A stretch of 64,000 bases of DNA from Bifidobacterium criceti (GCF_002286935.1 NZ_MVOH01000008.1:62001-126000); one strand, 5' to 3'. Counted from the first letter of the stretch, positions 35,522 to 44,853 are shown. Notes: generated by a model not told the origin, from the letters alone. Translations and numbers: made by a program.

Positions 35522-35671
35522 CTACCGCTTCTTCCAACGATAGACGATGGCCGCCATCACCAGCATGCAGCCAATGAGGGCGTATGGTGCATCGAGTCTT
35601 GAAACAAGCATCGACAACACTGCCATCAACATCACGCCGGAATCATCCGGCTTGGGGTTTTGGGTGTTCAT
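35522..35671 (-). CDS. 49-residue hydrophobic membrane peptide, candidate type I toxin
   Basis: ATG 35671 with GGAG 9 nt upstream. The peptide has a polar N-terminus (MNTQNPKPDDSG), a long hydrophobic middle (residues ~13-43, VMLMAVLSMLV and ALIGCMLVMAAIV) and a positively charged end YRWKKR. This plan matches small membrane toxins of type I systems. No homologue recognised. Its mRNA from -1 to -19 relative to the ATG (35672-35690) is complementary to part of a short RNA encoded 170 nt away on the other strand. An upstream in-frame ATG (35713) has no ribosome-binding site. Alternative: an ordinary small membrane protein. Confidence 0.6.
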   Translation of the reverse strand: MNTQNPKPDDSGVMLMAVLSMLVSRLDAPYALIGCMLVMAAIVYRWKKR

Positions 35672-35773
35672 ATGACACACTCCATTGTTATGATGCGCTG
35701 CCATCAAGGGCAACGCACAGCGTCACCCCGACGAATGCCAGAGCGGCCACACAGACGGTGAGCGAAACCGTCC

Positions 35774-35803
35774 TTGTGGCACATACATCCTAACTGGTAT
35801 CAT
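35774..35803 (+). promoter_or_regulatory. Promoter of the candidate antitoxin RNA
   Basis: TTGTGG (35774-35779), 18 nt, TATCAT (35798-35803) with an extended -10 TG at 35795-35796. On the other strand TAGGAT (35792-35787) could be the -10 of the peptide gene. Confidence 0.55.
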
Positions 35804-35809
35804 GGAACC

Positions 35810-35905
35810 ACGGTGGACATCTGAGCGACCGTTCCAAGAACGGAGATGGCACACCCCATTGTTAAGCGATAGGCCGGTTCGAAAGAGCCGGCCTTCACTC
35901 TTTCC
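35810..35905 (+). ncRNA. Candidate antitoxin small RNA, ~95 nt
   Basis: Three parts can be read: a 5' hairpin CCGTTC-CAA-GAACGG (35829-35843); an unpaired segment ATGGCACACCCCATTGTTA (35846-35864); and a 3' hairpin AGGCCGG/CCGGCCT (35871-35894) followed by TTCACTCTTT as terminator. The middle segment is a near-copy (17 of 19) of 35672-35690 and so can pair with the peptide mRNA: 17 Watson-Crick pairs, one G-U, one mismatch, covering the Shine-Dalgarno. Ends are estimated from the promoter and terminator. Confidence 0.55.
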
Positions 35906-36038
35906 ATACCAAACACGGGCAGTGAAGCTTCAAGTGCGACGGAAGGCGGCATATGGGCATATAGGAAACAACGTGAGCATTCTGCTTGGGCTCCAGCAGT
36001 ATGACGGTTTCTTGGAATCTGCGATGCCACGGAAAAGC

Positions 36039-36083
36039 TATAACAAGTATAACAACTATAACAAGTATGAAAAAGTATAACAG
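36039..36083 (+). repeat. Five tandem 9-10 nt AT-rich units
   Basis: TATAACAAG, TATAACAAC, TATAACAAG, TATGAAAAAG, TATAACAGC in direct succession. Read on the minus strand it would encode a Val/Ile-rich stretch, but no convincing gene start is there. The rest of 35906-36373 holds nothing I can name. Confidence 0.7.
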
Positions 36084-36373
36084 CGCACTGTTTTGGCACG
36101 TGCCATGACATCTGCTACATTGGTGTTCTATGTGTGGAAGATCCATGATGGCGAAGGTTGCAGCGGCCATTCCCTGCGCGCGTTGATGCGCATCCTCTGC
36201 CTTCCATGATCCGGTGATCCGGATGCATCCAACCAAATGAACCATATGCGGCGCAGCCGGTCGGCTGACGTCTGCCGCAGCATGCCACCAATCGATGTTC
36301 AGGAAACGCTCGCGATCACGGGCCTTGCCTCGCATGCGCGCAGACCGCCGCTTCATCGAGGAAGTGAACCATC

Positions 36374-37630
36374 ATGACCACAACACATGTGCAATCATGG
36401 CGCACCCGGGTCGCGTTGTTGCTCGCCGGGCAGACGCTTTCGCTCATCGGGTCGAGCGTCGTGCAGTACGCAATCGTCTGGCATCTCGTCATGCGCACCG
36501 ATTCCGGCGCCGTCATGACCGTGACGACACTGTGCGCCGCCCTGCCGCAGGCGATCGTCTCGCTGTTCGGCGGCGTGTGGGCCGACCGTTGGAACCGCAA
36601 GGCGCTCATCATGCTGCCCGACGCGATCATCGCCCTGGCGACCATCGCGTTGGCGCTGTCCATCGCCAACGGCGGCGAGGCGCTTGCGCTGTTCTTCGTC
36701 ATCCTCATGATCCGCTCGGCCGGCGGGGGCGTGCAGGCGCCCGCCGTGCAATCGTTCATCCCCGACATCACGCCCGAGGAGAAGCTGCTGCGTGTCAACT
36801 CGATCAACGGCACGATCCAGTCGGTCAACATGATCGCCGCGCCCGCGATCGCGGCCGTGCTCATCAACGTCATGCCGCTGTGGACGATCCTGTACGTCGA
36901 CGTGACGACCGCGGTCGTCGGCATCGCGTTCGTCGCGCTGATCCGTGTGCGTGGCGCGGGGCGTACGCGGCCGGACGAAGCGCCATCGGCCTTCGCCGAG
37001 ATGCGTGCAGGGCTGCGCTACGCGTGGCGCTACCCGCGGATCCGCAGTGTGCTCGTCTCGTACGCACTCGTGTGCTTCGTCAACATCGCGCCGATGAACC
37101 TCACGCTGCTGCTCATGAACCGCGGTTTCCAAGGGGGCCTCGATTTGGGATTCACCGTGCTCGAAACCGCCTCCGACAAGCTCGCCGCGAACGAGATGGC
37201 GTGGAGCGTGGGCATGGTGGTCGGAGGCGCGCTGCTGGCGACGGTCGGGGCGAAACTGTTCCATGACAACATGGCGCTGCTCGCCGCCGCGTTCTTCGGC
37301 ATGGGCATAGGCACGGTCGCGCTCGGGTTGGCTCCGACACTGCTCGTCTATCTCCTCGTCGATTTCCTCATCGGCGTGAGCACGGCGATCGGCACATCGC
37401 CCACATACACGTTGCTGCAGCAGGAGACCGAATCCGACATGCAGGGGCGCGTCTTTGGGCTGCTCACCACGTTCTCCGGATTCGGCACGCCGCTCGGCAT
37501 GCTTGTGTTCGGTCCTCTCGCCGATGTGGTGGATGTGCGCGCGATCTTCATCGTGGGTGGTGTGCTGACAATCCCGTTCGGTGTGTGGCTGCTGCGGGTG
37601 GATAAACGGTGGGCGCGCGAAGTGAGATAG
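36374..37630 (+). CDS. MFS transporter, DHA3/EntS-like drug or siderophore exporter
   Basis: 418 residues, about twelve hydrophobic segments. Seen: LLLAGQTLSLIGSSVVQYAI in helix 1, motif A FGGVWADRWNRK, and QAPAVQSFIPDITPEEKLLRVNS, all typical of the MFS_3 family of macrolide and enterobactin exporters. Start ATG with GAGGAAG 9 nt upstream. Substrate unknown. Convergent with the acetyl esterase gene; the two are separated by mirrored repeats. Confidence 0.85.
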   Translation: MTTTHVQSWRTRVALLLAGQTLSLIGSSVVQYAIVWHLVMRTDSGAVMTVTTLCAALPQAIVSLFGGVWADRWNRKALIMLPDAIIALATIALALSIANGGEALALFFVILMIRSAGGGVQAPAVQSFIPDITPEEKLLRVNSINGTIQSVNMIAAPAIAAVLINVMPLWTILYVDVTTAVVGIAFVALIRVRGAGRTRPDEAPSAFAEMRAGLRYAWRYPRIRSVLVSYALVCFVNIAPMNLTLLLMNRGFQGGLDLGFTVLETASDKLAANEMAWSVGMVVGGALLATVGAKLFHDNMALLAAAFFGMGIGTVALGLAPTLLVYLLVDFLIGVSTAIGTSPTYTLLQQETESDMQGRVFGLLTTFSGFGTPLGMLVFGPLADVVDVRAIFIVGGVLTIPFGVWLLRVDKRWAREVR

Positions 37631-37656
37631 CCGTCTTGGCGCACCTTTTCGTTTTC

Positions 37657-37765
37657 CGCTATGGGTAGTGTTTCTTCCGCTACGGGTAGTGCGTATGTAT
37701 CGGAAAACAATATGATATGACCCGTTTTGCACTACCCGTAGCGGCAAGAGCCACTACCCGTAACG
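37657..37765. repeat. Mirrored pairs of a 14-nt repeat between convergent genes
   Basis: CGCTATGGGTAGTG (37657), CGCTACGGGTAGTG (37678), then inverted CACTACCCGTAGCG (37730) and CACTACCCGTAACG (37752). The inner pair forms a perfect 15-bp stem around a 36-nt loop. Within each side the copies are 21-22 nt apart, two turns of the helix. Confidence 0.8.
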
Positions 37766-37820
37766 AAGAGGGGTTGGCGTGGCGCGACCACCACGGGCAC
37801 CACGGCCACCGCGCCGTGCA

Positions 37821-39601
37821 CTACCCCGCATACGGCAGCGCCGGCAGGTCGGTGCCGTTGAACAGCGGCGCGGGGCCCCAGCTCCTCCACGCATACCGCA
37901 CGGTGGCAGGGGAGGGGATTCGGGCCGCGGCCACGCGCACCGTCATACAATCGCCGCTGCTGGTATCCGGCAGGATCCGCGCGGCCGCCGCCGCATACAC
38001 GCCGTCCGCGCCGGCGACCTCGAACCCTGACTCGCCGGCGTCGCGTGCTCCGGTCTCGCCGAGCGCCGCACGCAGTGTATCCGGCGTCGTGCCGCACCAG
38101 TGCAGTCCGCGCGCGTTGGCAAAGGTCACGTCGAGCGCGCCGCCCTCCGCCGGCGCCACGCTCGCCACGTGCGGGCTTTCCGCCTCAATGTCCGCGCGCC
38201 CGTACACTCCGCGCAGCGCCATGTCCGCGATGCGCGTGCCGACGGTCGTCTTGTCGAGCGGGTGGATGTTGTCGAACTCGCCGCAGTCCATCGTGCACAC
38301 GAGCAGCACGTCGTCGAGCGTCTCGCTCGCGTCGAGCTGCGCCGCGCGGATGACGGGCCAGTGCAGCGGATCCTCGCCGCGCGCGGCCATTTGGCCGTCA
38401 ATCCACTGCGGCAGCTGCACCACGATGAACGGCAGCGCGCGCGCCGCGGCATCGGTCTGGTACCCGACCTCCGGCTCCTCATACCCGGCGAGATTCCACA
38501 AGGTGCGCCATTCCTCGATGAGCAGGCCGAGTAACTCGCGGTACGACTCGCACTGCGCCTCGTCCTCCTCGCCTTGGTACCAGAGGAATCCGCGCAATGT
38601 GTACGGCGCCACACGGCGCACCATCGCCTCGTATGGCGCGCTCACACGGCGTTCGGAGAACGGCGTGACCGGCGGCGGCCACGGGCAGGGGCCGATTTCC
38701 GCGTCGATCTGCGGCTGGGTGATGCCGGGGTGGGCCTCTTTCATCGCCGCGACATCGTTGTTCCACTGGTCGAACACCGTCTGCCATCGGTCGGCCTCCG
38801 CGCGCATCTGCTCTTCGGTTTTGCCTGCGATCGCAGCTTCGTACCGCTCCACGTAGGGGCGGCCGGCGTCGGAGCCGACGAGCGTGGCGCGGCTCATCCA
38901 ACTGGTGATCGACGTGCCACCGATGTAGCAGTCGATGATGCCGACGGCCACATCCGCGCCGAGTTGCGCGCGCAGACGGGTGCCGAAATGGTAGGCGACC
39001 GCCGACATGCCGGCTACTTGCGGGGCCACCGCGGGATTCCACCCGGAAGCGGACTCCGCGGCTCGTCGACGCGGCCCGCCTTGGGCGTGTTGTAGAAACG
39101 CAGCAGTGGGTCGGTGGCCGCGGCAATCGCCTCGGCGCCGTGTTCGCTCGTGTGCAGTTCGAGCTCCATGTTGCTTTGGCCCCCGGCGAGCCATACCTCG
39201 CCGATCATCACATCGGTGAAGTCCACACGGTCTGTTTCATGTGAAACACGCATGGTATACGGGCCACCCGCTGGCAGGAAGGGTAGGATGGCAAGCCATG
39301 AGGCCTCGGGTGCGGGCGTATCTGCACCATTGGGCGTCTGTACTGCGGCCACCGTCTGCGCTACAGCCATCGTCTGTGCGACGGTCACGCCTTGCGCATC
39401 GGTCAGGGATGCCACCACACGCTCACCGGCCGGTGCCGTGCCGAACACGGCGATCGGTGTCTCGCGCTGCAGCACCATATGGTCGCTGAACACTGCGGCC
39501 ACGCGCAGCGAGCCGTTGCGCGTGCGGTCCGCCGCGTCGGTATGTGCCCCTCCATCCGCGACCCCGCTCGCCCCCGGTGCGATTCCCGTCACTGTGACCA
39601 T
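37821..39601 (-). pseudogene. Sialate O-acetylesterase-like SGNH esterase, frameshifted
   Basis: The N-terminal part (39601 to ~39050) has the SGNH block I motif LAGGQSNMELELH and is in one frame; it stops at 39014 in a short out-of-frame tail. The rest (~39070 to 37821) continues in another frame: AVAYHFGTRL, GIIDCYIGGTSITSWM, LRGFLWYQGEEDE and the IHPLDK catalytic Asp/His region. The two parts overlap at 39014-39075, so a one-base change there joins them into a ~590-residue enzyme of normal architecture. Start ATG 39601 has GGAGGG upstream. It removes acetyl groups from sugars. It could also be a sequencing error. Confidence 0.75.
39233..39248. other. parS-like site inside the esterase gene
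   Basis: TGTTTCATGTGAAACA, one mismatch from the palindrome TGTTTCACGTGAAACA. Confidence 0.5.
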
Positions 39602-39656
39602 GCTGTTGTCCCTCCGTCCCATTCCGTGTTCAGTGTCTATGCGCGTTCCGGCCTGC

Positions 39657-40751
39657 TCACTGTCCCCACACATCGTCGCCGAACGTGGCGATATACGCGC
39701 ACAATTCGCGCGCCATCTCCTCGTCCTCGGCGATGCGCGGATGCCCAGGTGTGCCGCTTCCCGCGCGCGAGTATCCGAAATACGTCACGCGTGGATCGCC
39801 GACGGCCGCGACGGCCTCGCGGATCGCGCGGTCCCACATGTCGCTGTGTTCGAGGATGGTCGTCGTGCAGATGATGCGCGCGCGCGGATAGCGGCCGCGC
39901 AGCGCGCGCACGAAGTCGGCGTAGCGTGCGCGCCAATGCGCGGACGTGCGCCCGTCGTAGTCGTCCTCCATGAAATCGTCCGGATGGGAATCGTTCTGAC
40001 CGAGCGCGATGACGACGATCTGCGGTGCGTAATCGTCGAACGCCCACGTGCTCGTCTCGCCGAGTGCGGGATTGTAACGGACGCGGTCCCAGATGCTTTC
40101 CATGCCGATGTAGTCCGGTGCGTTGAACCAGCCGATGCCGTCGATCAGCGGTGCGCCGCCCTGCGCGATGATGCGCAGGTCCGCGCCGAGCATACGCGTC
40201 GCGATCGCGCCGTACGAATACCACGCGTTGCTGTAGCTCGTCAGATCGATGTCCGGATCGGCTTCGCCGGTGTAGAGGACCGCTTCGTTGCGCTCGCCGC
40301 AGCTCACCGAATCACCGTAGATCTCGATGCGGCGTTCGCTCGGGGCATGCCGCGGCGGCGCGATGCGCGCGTCATCGTCGATGCCGACGCCGATGAATTC
40401 CAAGTAATGCATGCCGCCGTCCTGACGTTTGAACACGACCGCCTCGTGGTCGATGTCCGGCAGGTCGTCCGCGATCAGTAGTGTGAGCGCGCCTTCGTCC
40501 TCTTCGGCGTACGGTGGCAGCTCCGGTTCCGCGGGGGAGGGGACGCGCACACTGTACTGCGTGTTGTCGATGATGACGCCGAGGCGGATATCGCCGTAAT
40601 TCCAATGGTTGCGCAGTTTCACGCGCAGCGAGGTGCCGGTGAAGCGGAAGCGCGCCTGCGTGTACGGGAACACCCACAGTTGTCCGTCGTCGGTTTGTTC
40701 TGTACGTCCTTGGCATTGAAACGCTTGATTCGTAGATGCGATGAACTGCAT
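39657..40751 (-). CDS. SGNH/GDSL carbohydrate esterase, family CE2-like
   Basis: 364 residues from ATG 40751, with AAAGGAG 5 nt upstream (the open frame continues to 40949 without a better start). An N-terminal beta-domain (residues ~1-130; FPYTQARFRFTGTSLRV) precedes the SGNH hydrolase part: catalytic Ser in IEIYGDSVSCGE, Gly in IAQGGAPL, Asn in ALGQNDSH, and a C-terminal GHPRIAEDEE with the His. The jelly-roll plus SGNH layout is that of CE2 deacetylases acting on acetylated mannan or xylan. The frameshifted esterase follows after 55 nt in the same operon; GH1 is divergent. Confidence 0.82.
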   Translation of the reverse strand: MQFIASTNQAFQCQGRTEQTDDGQLWVFPYTQARFRFTGTSLRVKLRNHWNYGDIRLGVIIDNTQYSVRVPSPAEPELPPYAEEDEGALTLLIADDLPDIDHEAVVFKRQDGGMHYLEFIGVGIDDDARIAPPRHAPSERRIEIYGDSVSCGERNEAVLYTGEADPDIDLTSYSNAWYSYGAIATRMLGADLRIIAQGGAPLIDGIGWFNAPDYIGMESIWDRVRYNPALGETSTWAFDDYAPQIVVIALGQNDSHPDDFMEDDYDGRTSAHWRARYADFVRALRGRYPRARIICTTTILEHSDMWDRAIREAVAAVGDPRVTYFGYSRAGSGTPGHPRIAEDEEMARELCAYIATFGDDVWGQ

Positions 40752-40860
40752 GACACTCCTTTGGCTGCATCGCGTATGTTGTTTGCCGCTGTGCGCGACC
40801 GCGGACGCGTGCTGTGCTCCGCTCTGTACCGATGATAGTCGAGCCGCGAAACGCGACATG

Positions 40861-40926
40861 CTGAAGCGCTCAAGTAGTTCGATGATGCGATGTATGATGA
40901 GCATATATATTGATACAGTTATCAAT
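40861..40926. promoter_or_regulatory. Divergent CE2/GH1 control region: LacI-type operator and second palindrome
   Basis: CTGAAGCGCTCAAG (40861-40874) is a LacI-type operator, one of six similar sites in this locus. TATGAT (40893-40898) is a likely GH1 -10. ATTGATACAGTTATCAAT (40909-40926) is a separate perfect 7-bp-arm palindrome over the expected start, so another regulator may act here. Confidence 0.65.
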
Positions 40927-41002
40927 AATGTGACGATTCGATGGCGCATCGCTGCGGCGTTGAGGAAGAAAACGGCGGAACGTCAACGAAAGGGCGGCAG
41001 AT

Positions 41003-42385
41003 ATGGCAGAGCGGTTCCCGAAGGGATTCCTGTTCGGCGCGGCGACGGCGGCGTACCAGATCGAAGGTGCGGCGGAAGAGGACGGGCGCACGCCGTCGAT
41101 CTGGGACACGTTCTCGCACACCGGGCACACGTTGAACGGCGACAGCGGCGACGTCGCCGACGATTTCTACCACCGTTGGGAAGACGACCTCAAACTGCTG
41201 CACGACCTCGGCGTGAACGCGTACCGGTTCTCGATCGGCGTGCCGCGCATCATCCCGACCCCGGACGGCAAACCGAACGAAGCCGGGCTCGACTTCTACG
41301 AGAAGATCACCGACCGTCTGCTCGAATACGGCATCGCGCCAATCGTGACGCTCTACCATTGGGACCTGCCGCAATACATGGCGTCCGCGGACGGACGTGA
41401 AGGCGGATGGCTCGCGCGCGACACCGCGTACCGTCTCGCGGAGTACGCGGGCATCGTCGCGAAACGCCTCGGCGACCGCGTGCACACGTACACGACGCTC
41501 AACGAACCGTGGTGCTCGACGTACCTCAGCTACGGCGGCACCGAACACGCGCCCGGCCTCGGCGGCGGTCCGCTCGCGTTCCGCGCCGTGCACCACATCA
41601 ACCTCGCGCACGGCCTCATGTGCGAAGCGGTACGCGCCGAAGCGGGCGCGAAGCCCGAACTGTCCGTCACATGCAACCTGCAGATCAGCCGCGGCGACGC
41701 GGACGCCGTGCACCGTCTCGACCTGATCGCGAACCGCGCGTTCCTCGACCCGATGCTGCGTGGACGCTACCCGCAGGAGCTCTTCGCGATCACGAAGGGC
41801 ATCTGTGATTGGGACTTCATCCGTGACGGCGACCTCAAACTCATCAACCAACCCATCGACGTGCTCGGCCTCAACTACTATTCGACGAACCTCGTCAAGA
41901 TGAGCGACCGTCCGCAGTTCCCGCAAAGCACAGCCGCGTCGACGAACCCAGGTGCGAGCGACGTCGATTTCCTCCCGACACCGGGACCGCATACGGACAT
42001 GGGATGGAACATCGATCCGGACGCGCTCTACGAAACCCTCGTGCGCCTCAACGACGACTATCCGGGAATGCCACTCGTCGTCACCGAGAACGGCATCGCG
42101 TGCCCGGACAAGGTCGAAGCGGGCCCCGACGGTGTCAAGATGGTGCACGACGACGACCGCATCGACTATCTGCGCCGCCATCTCGACGCCGTCCACCGCG
42201 CGATCGAGGAAGGCGCCGATGTGCGCGGCTACTTCGCATGGTCGCTGATGGACAACTTCGAATGGGCATTCGGCTACAGCAAGCGCTTCGGGCTGTTCTA
42301 CGTCGACTACGAATCGCAGGAGCGCGTCAAGAAGGACAGCTTCATGTGGTACCGCGATTTCATCGCCGAGCACAGCGCGCGCTGA
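41003..42385 (+). CDS. GH1 beta-glycosidase (beta-glucosidase type)
   Basis: 460 residues. Acid/base E168 in TLNEPW and nucleophile E362 in VTENG; N-terminal FLFGAATAAYQIEGA and HWDLPQYM are standard GH1. The C-terminal YFAWSLMDNFEWAFGY is the aglycone/substrate site. No signal peptide, so it acts on imported oligosaccharides. GH1 enzymes of this type split beta-glucosides; many also take beta-mannosides. GGGCGG precedes the ATG. Apparently intact, unlike neighbouring glycosidases. Confidence 0.93.
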   Translation: MAERFPKGFLFGAATAAYQIEGAAEEDGRTPSIWDTFSHTGHTLNGDSGDVADDFYHRWEDDLKLLHDLGVNAYRFSIGVPRIIPTPDGKPNEAGLDFYEKITDRLLEYGIAPIVTLYHWDLPQYMASADGREGGWLARDTAYRLAEYAGIVAKRLGDRVHTYTTLNEPWCSTYLSYGGTEHAPGLGGGPLAFRAVHHINLAHGLMCEAVRAEAGAKPELSVTCNLQISRGDADAVHRLDLIANRAFLDPMLRGRYPQELFAITKGICDWDFIRDGDLKLINQPIDVLGLNYYSTNLVKMSDRPQFPQSTAASTNPGASDVDFLPTPGPHTDMGWNIDPDALYETLVRLNDDYPGMPLVVTENGIACPDKVEAGPDGVKMVHDDDRIDYLRRHLDAVHRAIEEGADVRGYFAWSLMDNFEWAFGYSKRFGLFYVDYESQERVKKDSFMWYRDFIAEHSAR

Positions 42386-42447
42386 GCACCGGTGCGCCGG
42401 GCGCGTGGTCGCCGATGCCGCAGTATGCGTCCTTCTGTTGCGTGTGT

Positions 42448-42622
42448 ATGGCTGGAGTTGGCGACAGCGCCACACCATACGACCGTGTACAGCGGCTATA
42501 TGGCTGCGAGTGGCGGCGCCACCGCATAGTGCGGCCATTTATGCGATCTGTCGATGACATGGGTATGCCGTTGTGCAGGAAGCTCCGCACTCCGGTACGC
42601 TGAGCGTCGCGTAATCGTACCG
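42448..42622. repeat. Family B repeat units and family A palindrome copy 4
   Basis: 42448-42542 holds two degenerate GC-rich units (GTTGGCGACAGCGCC, GAGTGGCGGCGCCACCGC). 42593-42622 is a family A palindrome (CGGTACGCTGAGC...CGTACCG). Together they fill the gap after GH1. Confidence 0.6.
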
Positions 42623-42681
42623 TGGTGCGTCATTTGCTGCGGGGCGCATCGGTGCAAGTCGATGAGGACACGCCGAAAGCG

Positions 42682-42897
42682 TGAAGCGCTTAATAGTTGC
42701 AGACGTCGAATCTGACGATGATGTCGATTATCGAGGACGTCGAAATACATCGGTTGTGCAAATCGAAATCGTTGAAAATACTAAGAATATAGTCGATTTG
42801 ATGATAACGCTCGCATAGTGCATGATAGAAGCATCGTAGTGCATGACACAACGGAATTACTTAAGCGCTTGACAAGCTGGGTGAGGTCGGTTATATT
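42682..42897 (+). promoter_or_regulatory. Promoter and two LacI-type operators of the binding-protein gene
   Basis: TTGACA (42869-42874), 17 nt, TATATT (42892-42897) is a near-consensus promoter. Operator TTAAGCGCTTGA (42861-42872) overlaps its -35. A second operator TGAAGCGCTTAA is at 42682-42693, 179 nt upstream, suitable for looping. The 100 nt between are AT-rich. Confidence 0.75.
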
Positions 42898-43005
42898 GAT
42901 TCCATCGTTCATCTCGGGCAGGCAGAGAAGCCGAGAGGTGATCAAAGCTCATTGCTGAGCTGGACGTCGGCGACGGCGCCCAAGAGAACCAGGAAGGACA
43001 CAGGA

Positions 43006-44680
43006 ATGAACGTCAAGAAGATTGCGGCGGCTGGTATCGCGGCGGCGTGCCTCGTGAGCGTTGCGGCTTGCGGCGGCAACGGCGGCAACGGTGCGGGCGA
43101 GAACAACAAAGCCGGCATCACGTATCCGGAGATCAAGCATGGGGAGACGGGCAAGGATCTCAAGGCCGAGATCACGTTCTTCAACGGACGTACCGACATG
43201 GGTCTCGCGACGTACCCGGGCAAGAACTGGGAGTCCTATATGAAGGACTTCAACGCGATGTACCCGAACATCAAGGTCAAGATCCCGACCGATTCGAACT
43301 ACGCGGACTCCGCCCTCACGCGCCTCCAGGCGAACAACGAGCGGTTACAAGCAGGCCGTGCGTGACGACGACCTTCCGGCGAACGAATACGGCTACGGTG
43401 AAAAGGGCTGGGGCGATTACTACTACGCCGAACTCTTCCCGCAGCTGCTCGCCGACCTCGACCCGACGCACGTCTACCTGCCGAGTTCGCCGATGAGCTT
43501 CACGAAGTTCACGAACGCGAACTGGGACACCGACGGCACGATGCACATCTGGGACGCGTGGAATCGCAAGGACTACCGCATCTATGCCGAGTACACGCCT
43601 CGCTTCGCCGACGAATTCGGCTATCAGGCGCCCCCGGCATGGAGCACGCTCGTCGGCGCCGTGCATGATGAGAAGCTTGAGCCGTTCGGCAAGCAGATGC
43701 TCGTGCACCAGAAGGCGATGGGCGGCAACTACAAGCTCGCGCGCGGCATGCGTTCGCATCTGACGCCGGGCCAGCTCGACGACGTGAGCTTCGGCGTCGT
43801 CAACGGCAAGCCGAGCGACGGCGCACACAGCTGGCTCATCCCGACCGACAACTGGGACGACATCCAGGATTGGCATTGGGCATGCCAGCTCCAGCAGGCG
43901 CATGCGATGAAGTTCGGCGTCGAGCATATGCGTTCGCTTGCGCCAGTCAACGCAGGCGCGCTCATCTGGCAGCTCAACGACGACTGGCCGGTCGTCTCGT
44001 GGGCGGCCGTCGACTTCAACGGCCACCGCAAGCCCGTGTGGTACGCGTCGCGCGACTTCTTCGCGCCGCGTCTCGCGACGATCCAGCCGCGTACGTCCGA
44101 AGCGTACCGCGAAACGCACAGCTGGGAAGGCGTCAAGGTCGGCGCCGACCACTTCGAGCTCATCGTGCTCAACGACACCCGCGAACCCGTCAAGGACACG
44201 TGGACGGTGCAGCGTGTGACGTTCGGCGGCGACGTCCTCGCGACGCAGACGATCGATGTCGACCTCGATGCGACGTCGCACAAGGGGTACACGCTCAACG
44301 ACGACATCGTCGATTATGACGATCCTAACGCCGAACTGATCATCGCGACACCTTCCGATGATGCGTTCGCGCGCGTCGTCTACAACCCGGCCGAAGTCAT
44401 CGACCAGTCGCTCGCGGCGCCCGCGGAGGCGTTCACAACGGACGTGAAGAAGGTCGACGGCGGCGTCGAGCTCACGGTCACCGCGAACGACTATGTGCAC
44501 GACCTGTTCGTCATGGTCGACAAAGTCGATCCGAACGCGACCGTCGATGAAGGTCTCGTCTCGCTGCTGCCGGGAGAATCGGTCACATTCCACATCACGA
44601 CCGATACCGACGATGCGCAGGGCTTCGCGGATGCGGACGTGCTGCGCAGCGCGAACGACCTCAAGCGCGAAGCGAAGTGA
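43006..44680 (+). pseudogene. Chimeric remnant: 5' end of a sugar-binding lipoprotein gene joined to the 3' half of a GH2 beta-mannosidase gene
   Basis: Bases 43006-~43341 encode a lipoprotein signal (AACLVSVAACGG) and ~80 residues of a sugar-ABC binding protein (AEITFFNGRTDMG, KNWESYMKDFNAMYPNIKVK). At ~43340 the sequence switches, in another frame, to GYKQAVRDDDLPANEYGYGE and ~440 residues of the C-terminal half of a GH2 beta-mannosidase, with RFADEFGYQAPPAW (expected nucleophile Glu) and VNAGALIWQLNDDWPVVSW. The binding-protein frame stops at 43365. The join loses the rest of the binding protein, presumably two permease genes, and the N-terminal half of GH2. Neither product can be functional. 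Confidence 0.8.
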
Positions 44681-44723
44681 GTGGGTTAAGCAGCCTTCAG
44701 CGCCACCGATGCTGAAGATGCTG

Positions 44724-44763
44724 AACCGTGTTTCGGACCGCTTGTGCGCTCCGGGACACGGTT
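44724..44763 (+). terminator. Hairpin after the GH2 remnant, possible terminator
   Basis: AACCGTGT (44724-44731) and ACACGGTT (44756-44763) with further inner pairing; no T run. Confidence 0.45.
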
Positions 44764-44829
44764 CCCTGAAAGCCAACGAAAAATATGGGGAATGTCGGTC
44801 ATGTGGACGCATCGGCCGGCATTTTCGTA

Positions 44830-44853
44830 TACAATGGTTCTGAAGCGATTCAG
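44830..44853 (+). promoter_or_regulatory. Promoter/operator of the LacI regulator gene
   Basis: TACAAT (44830-44835) is a good -10; the palindrome CTGAAGCGATTCAG (44840-44853) covers the expected transcription start, indicating autorepression. Confidence 0.65.

Noticed and set aside
35800..36356. Minus-strand frames encoding a Val/Ile-rich hydrophobic stretch over the tandem repeat
   Set aside because: The hydrophobic stretch is a direct consequence of the TATAACAAG repeat; no credible start, and part overlaps the candidate small RNA.
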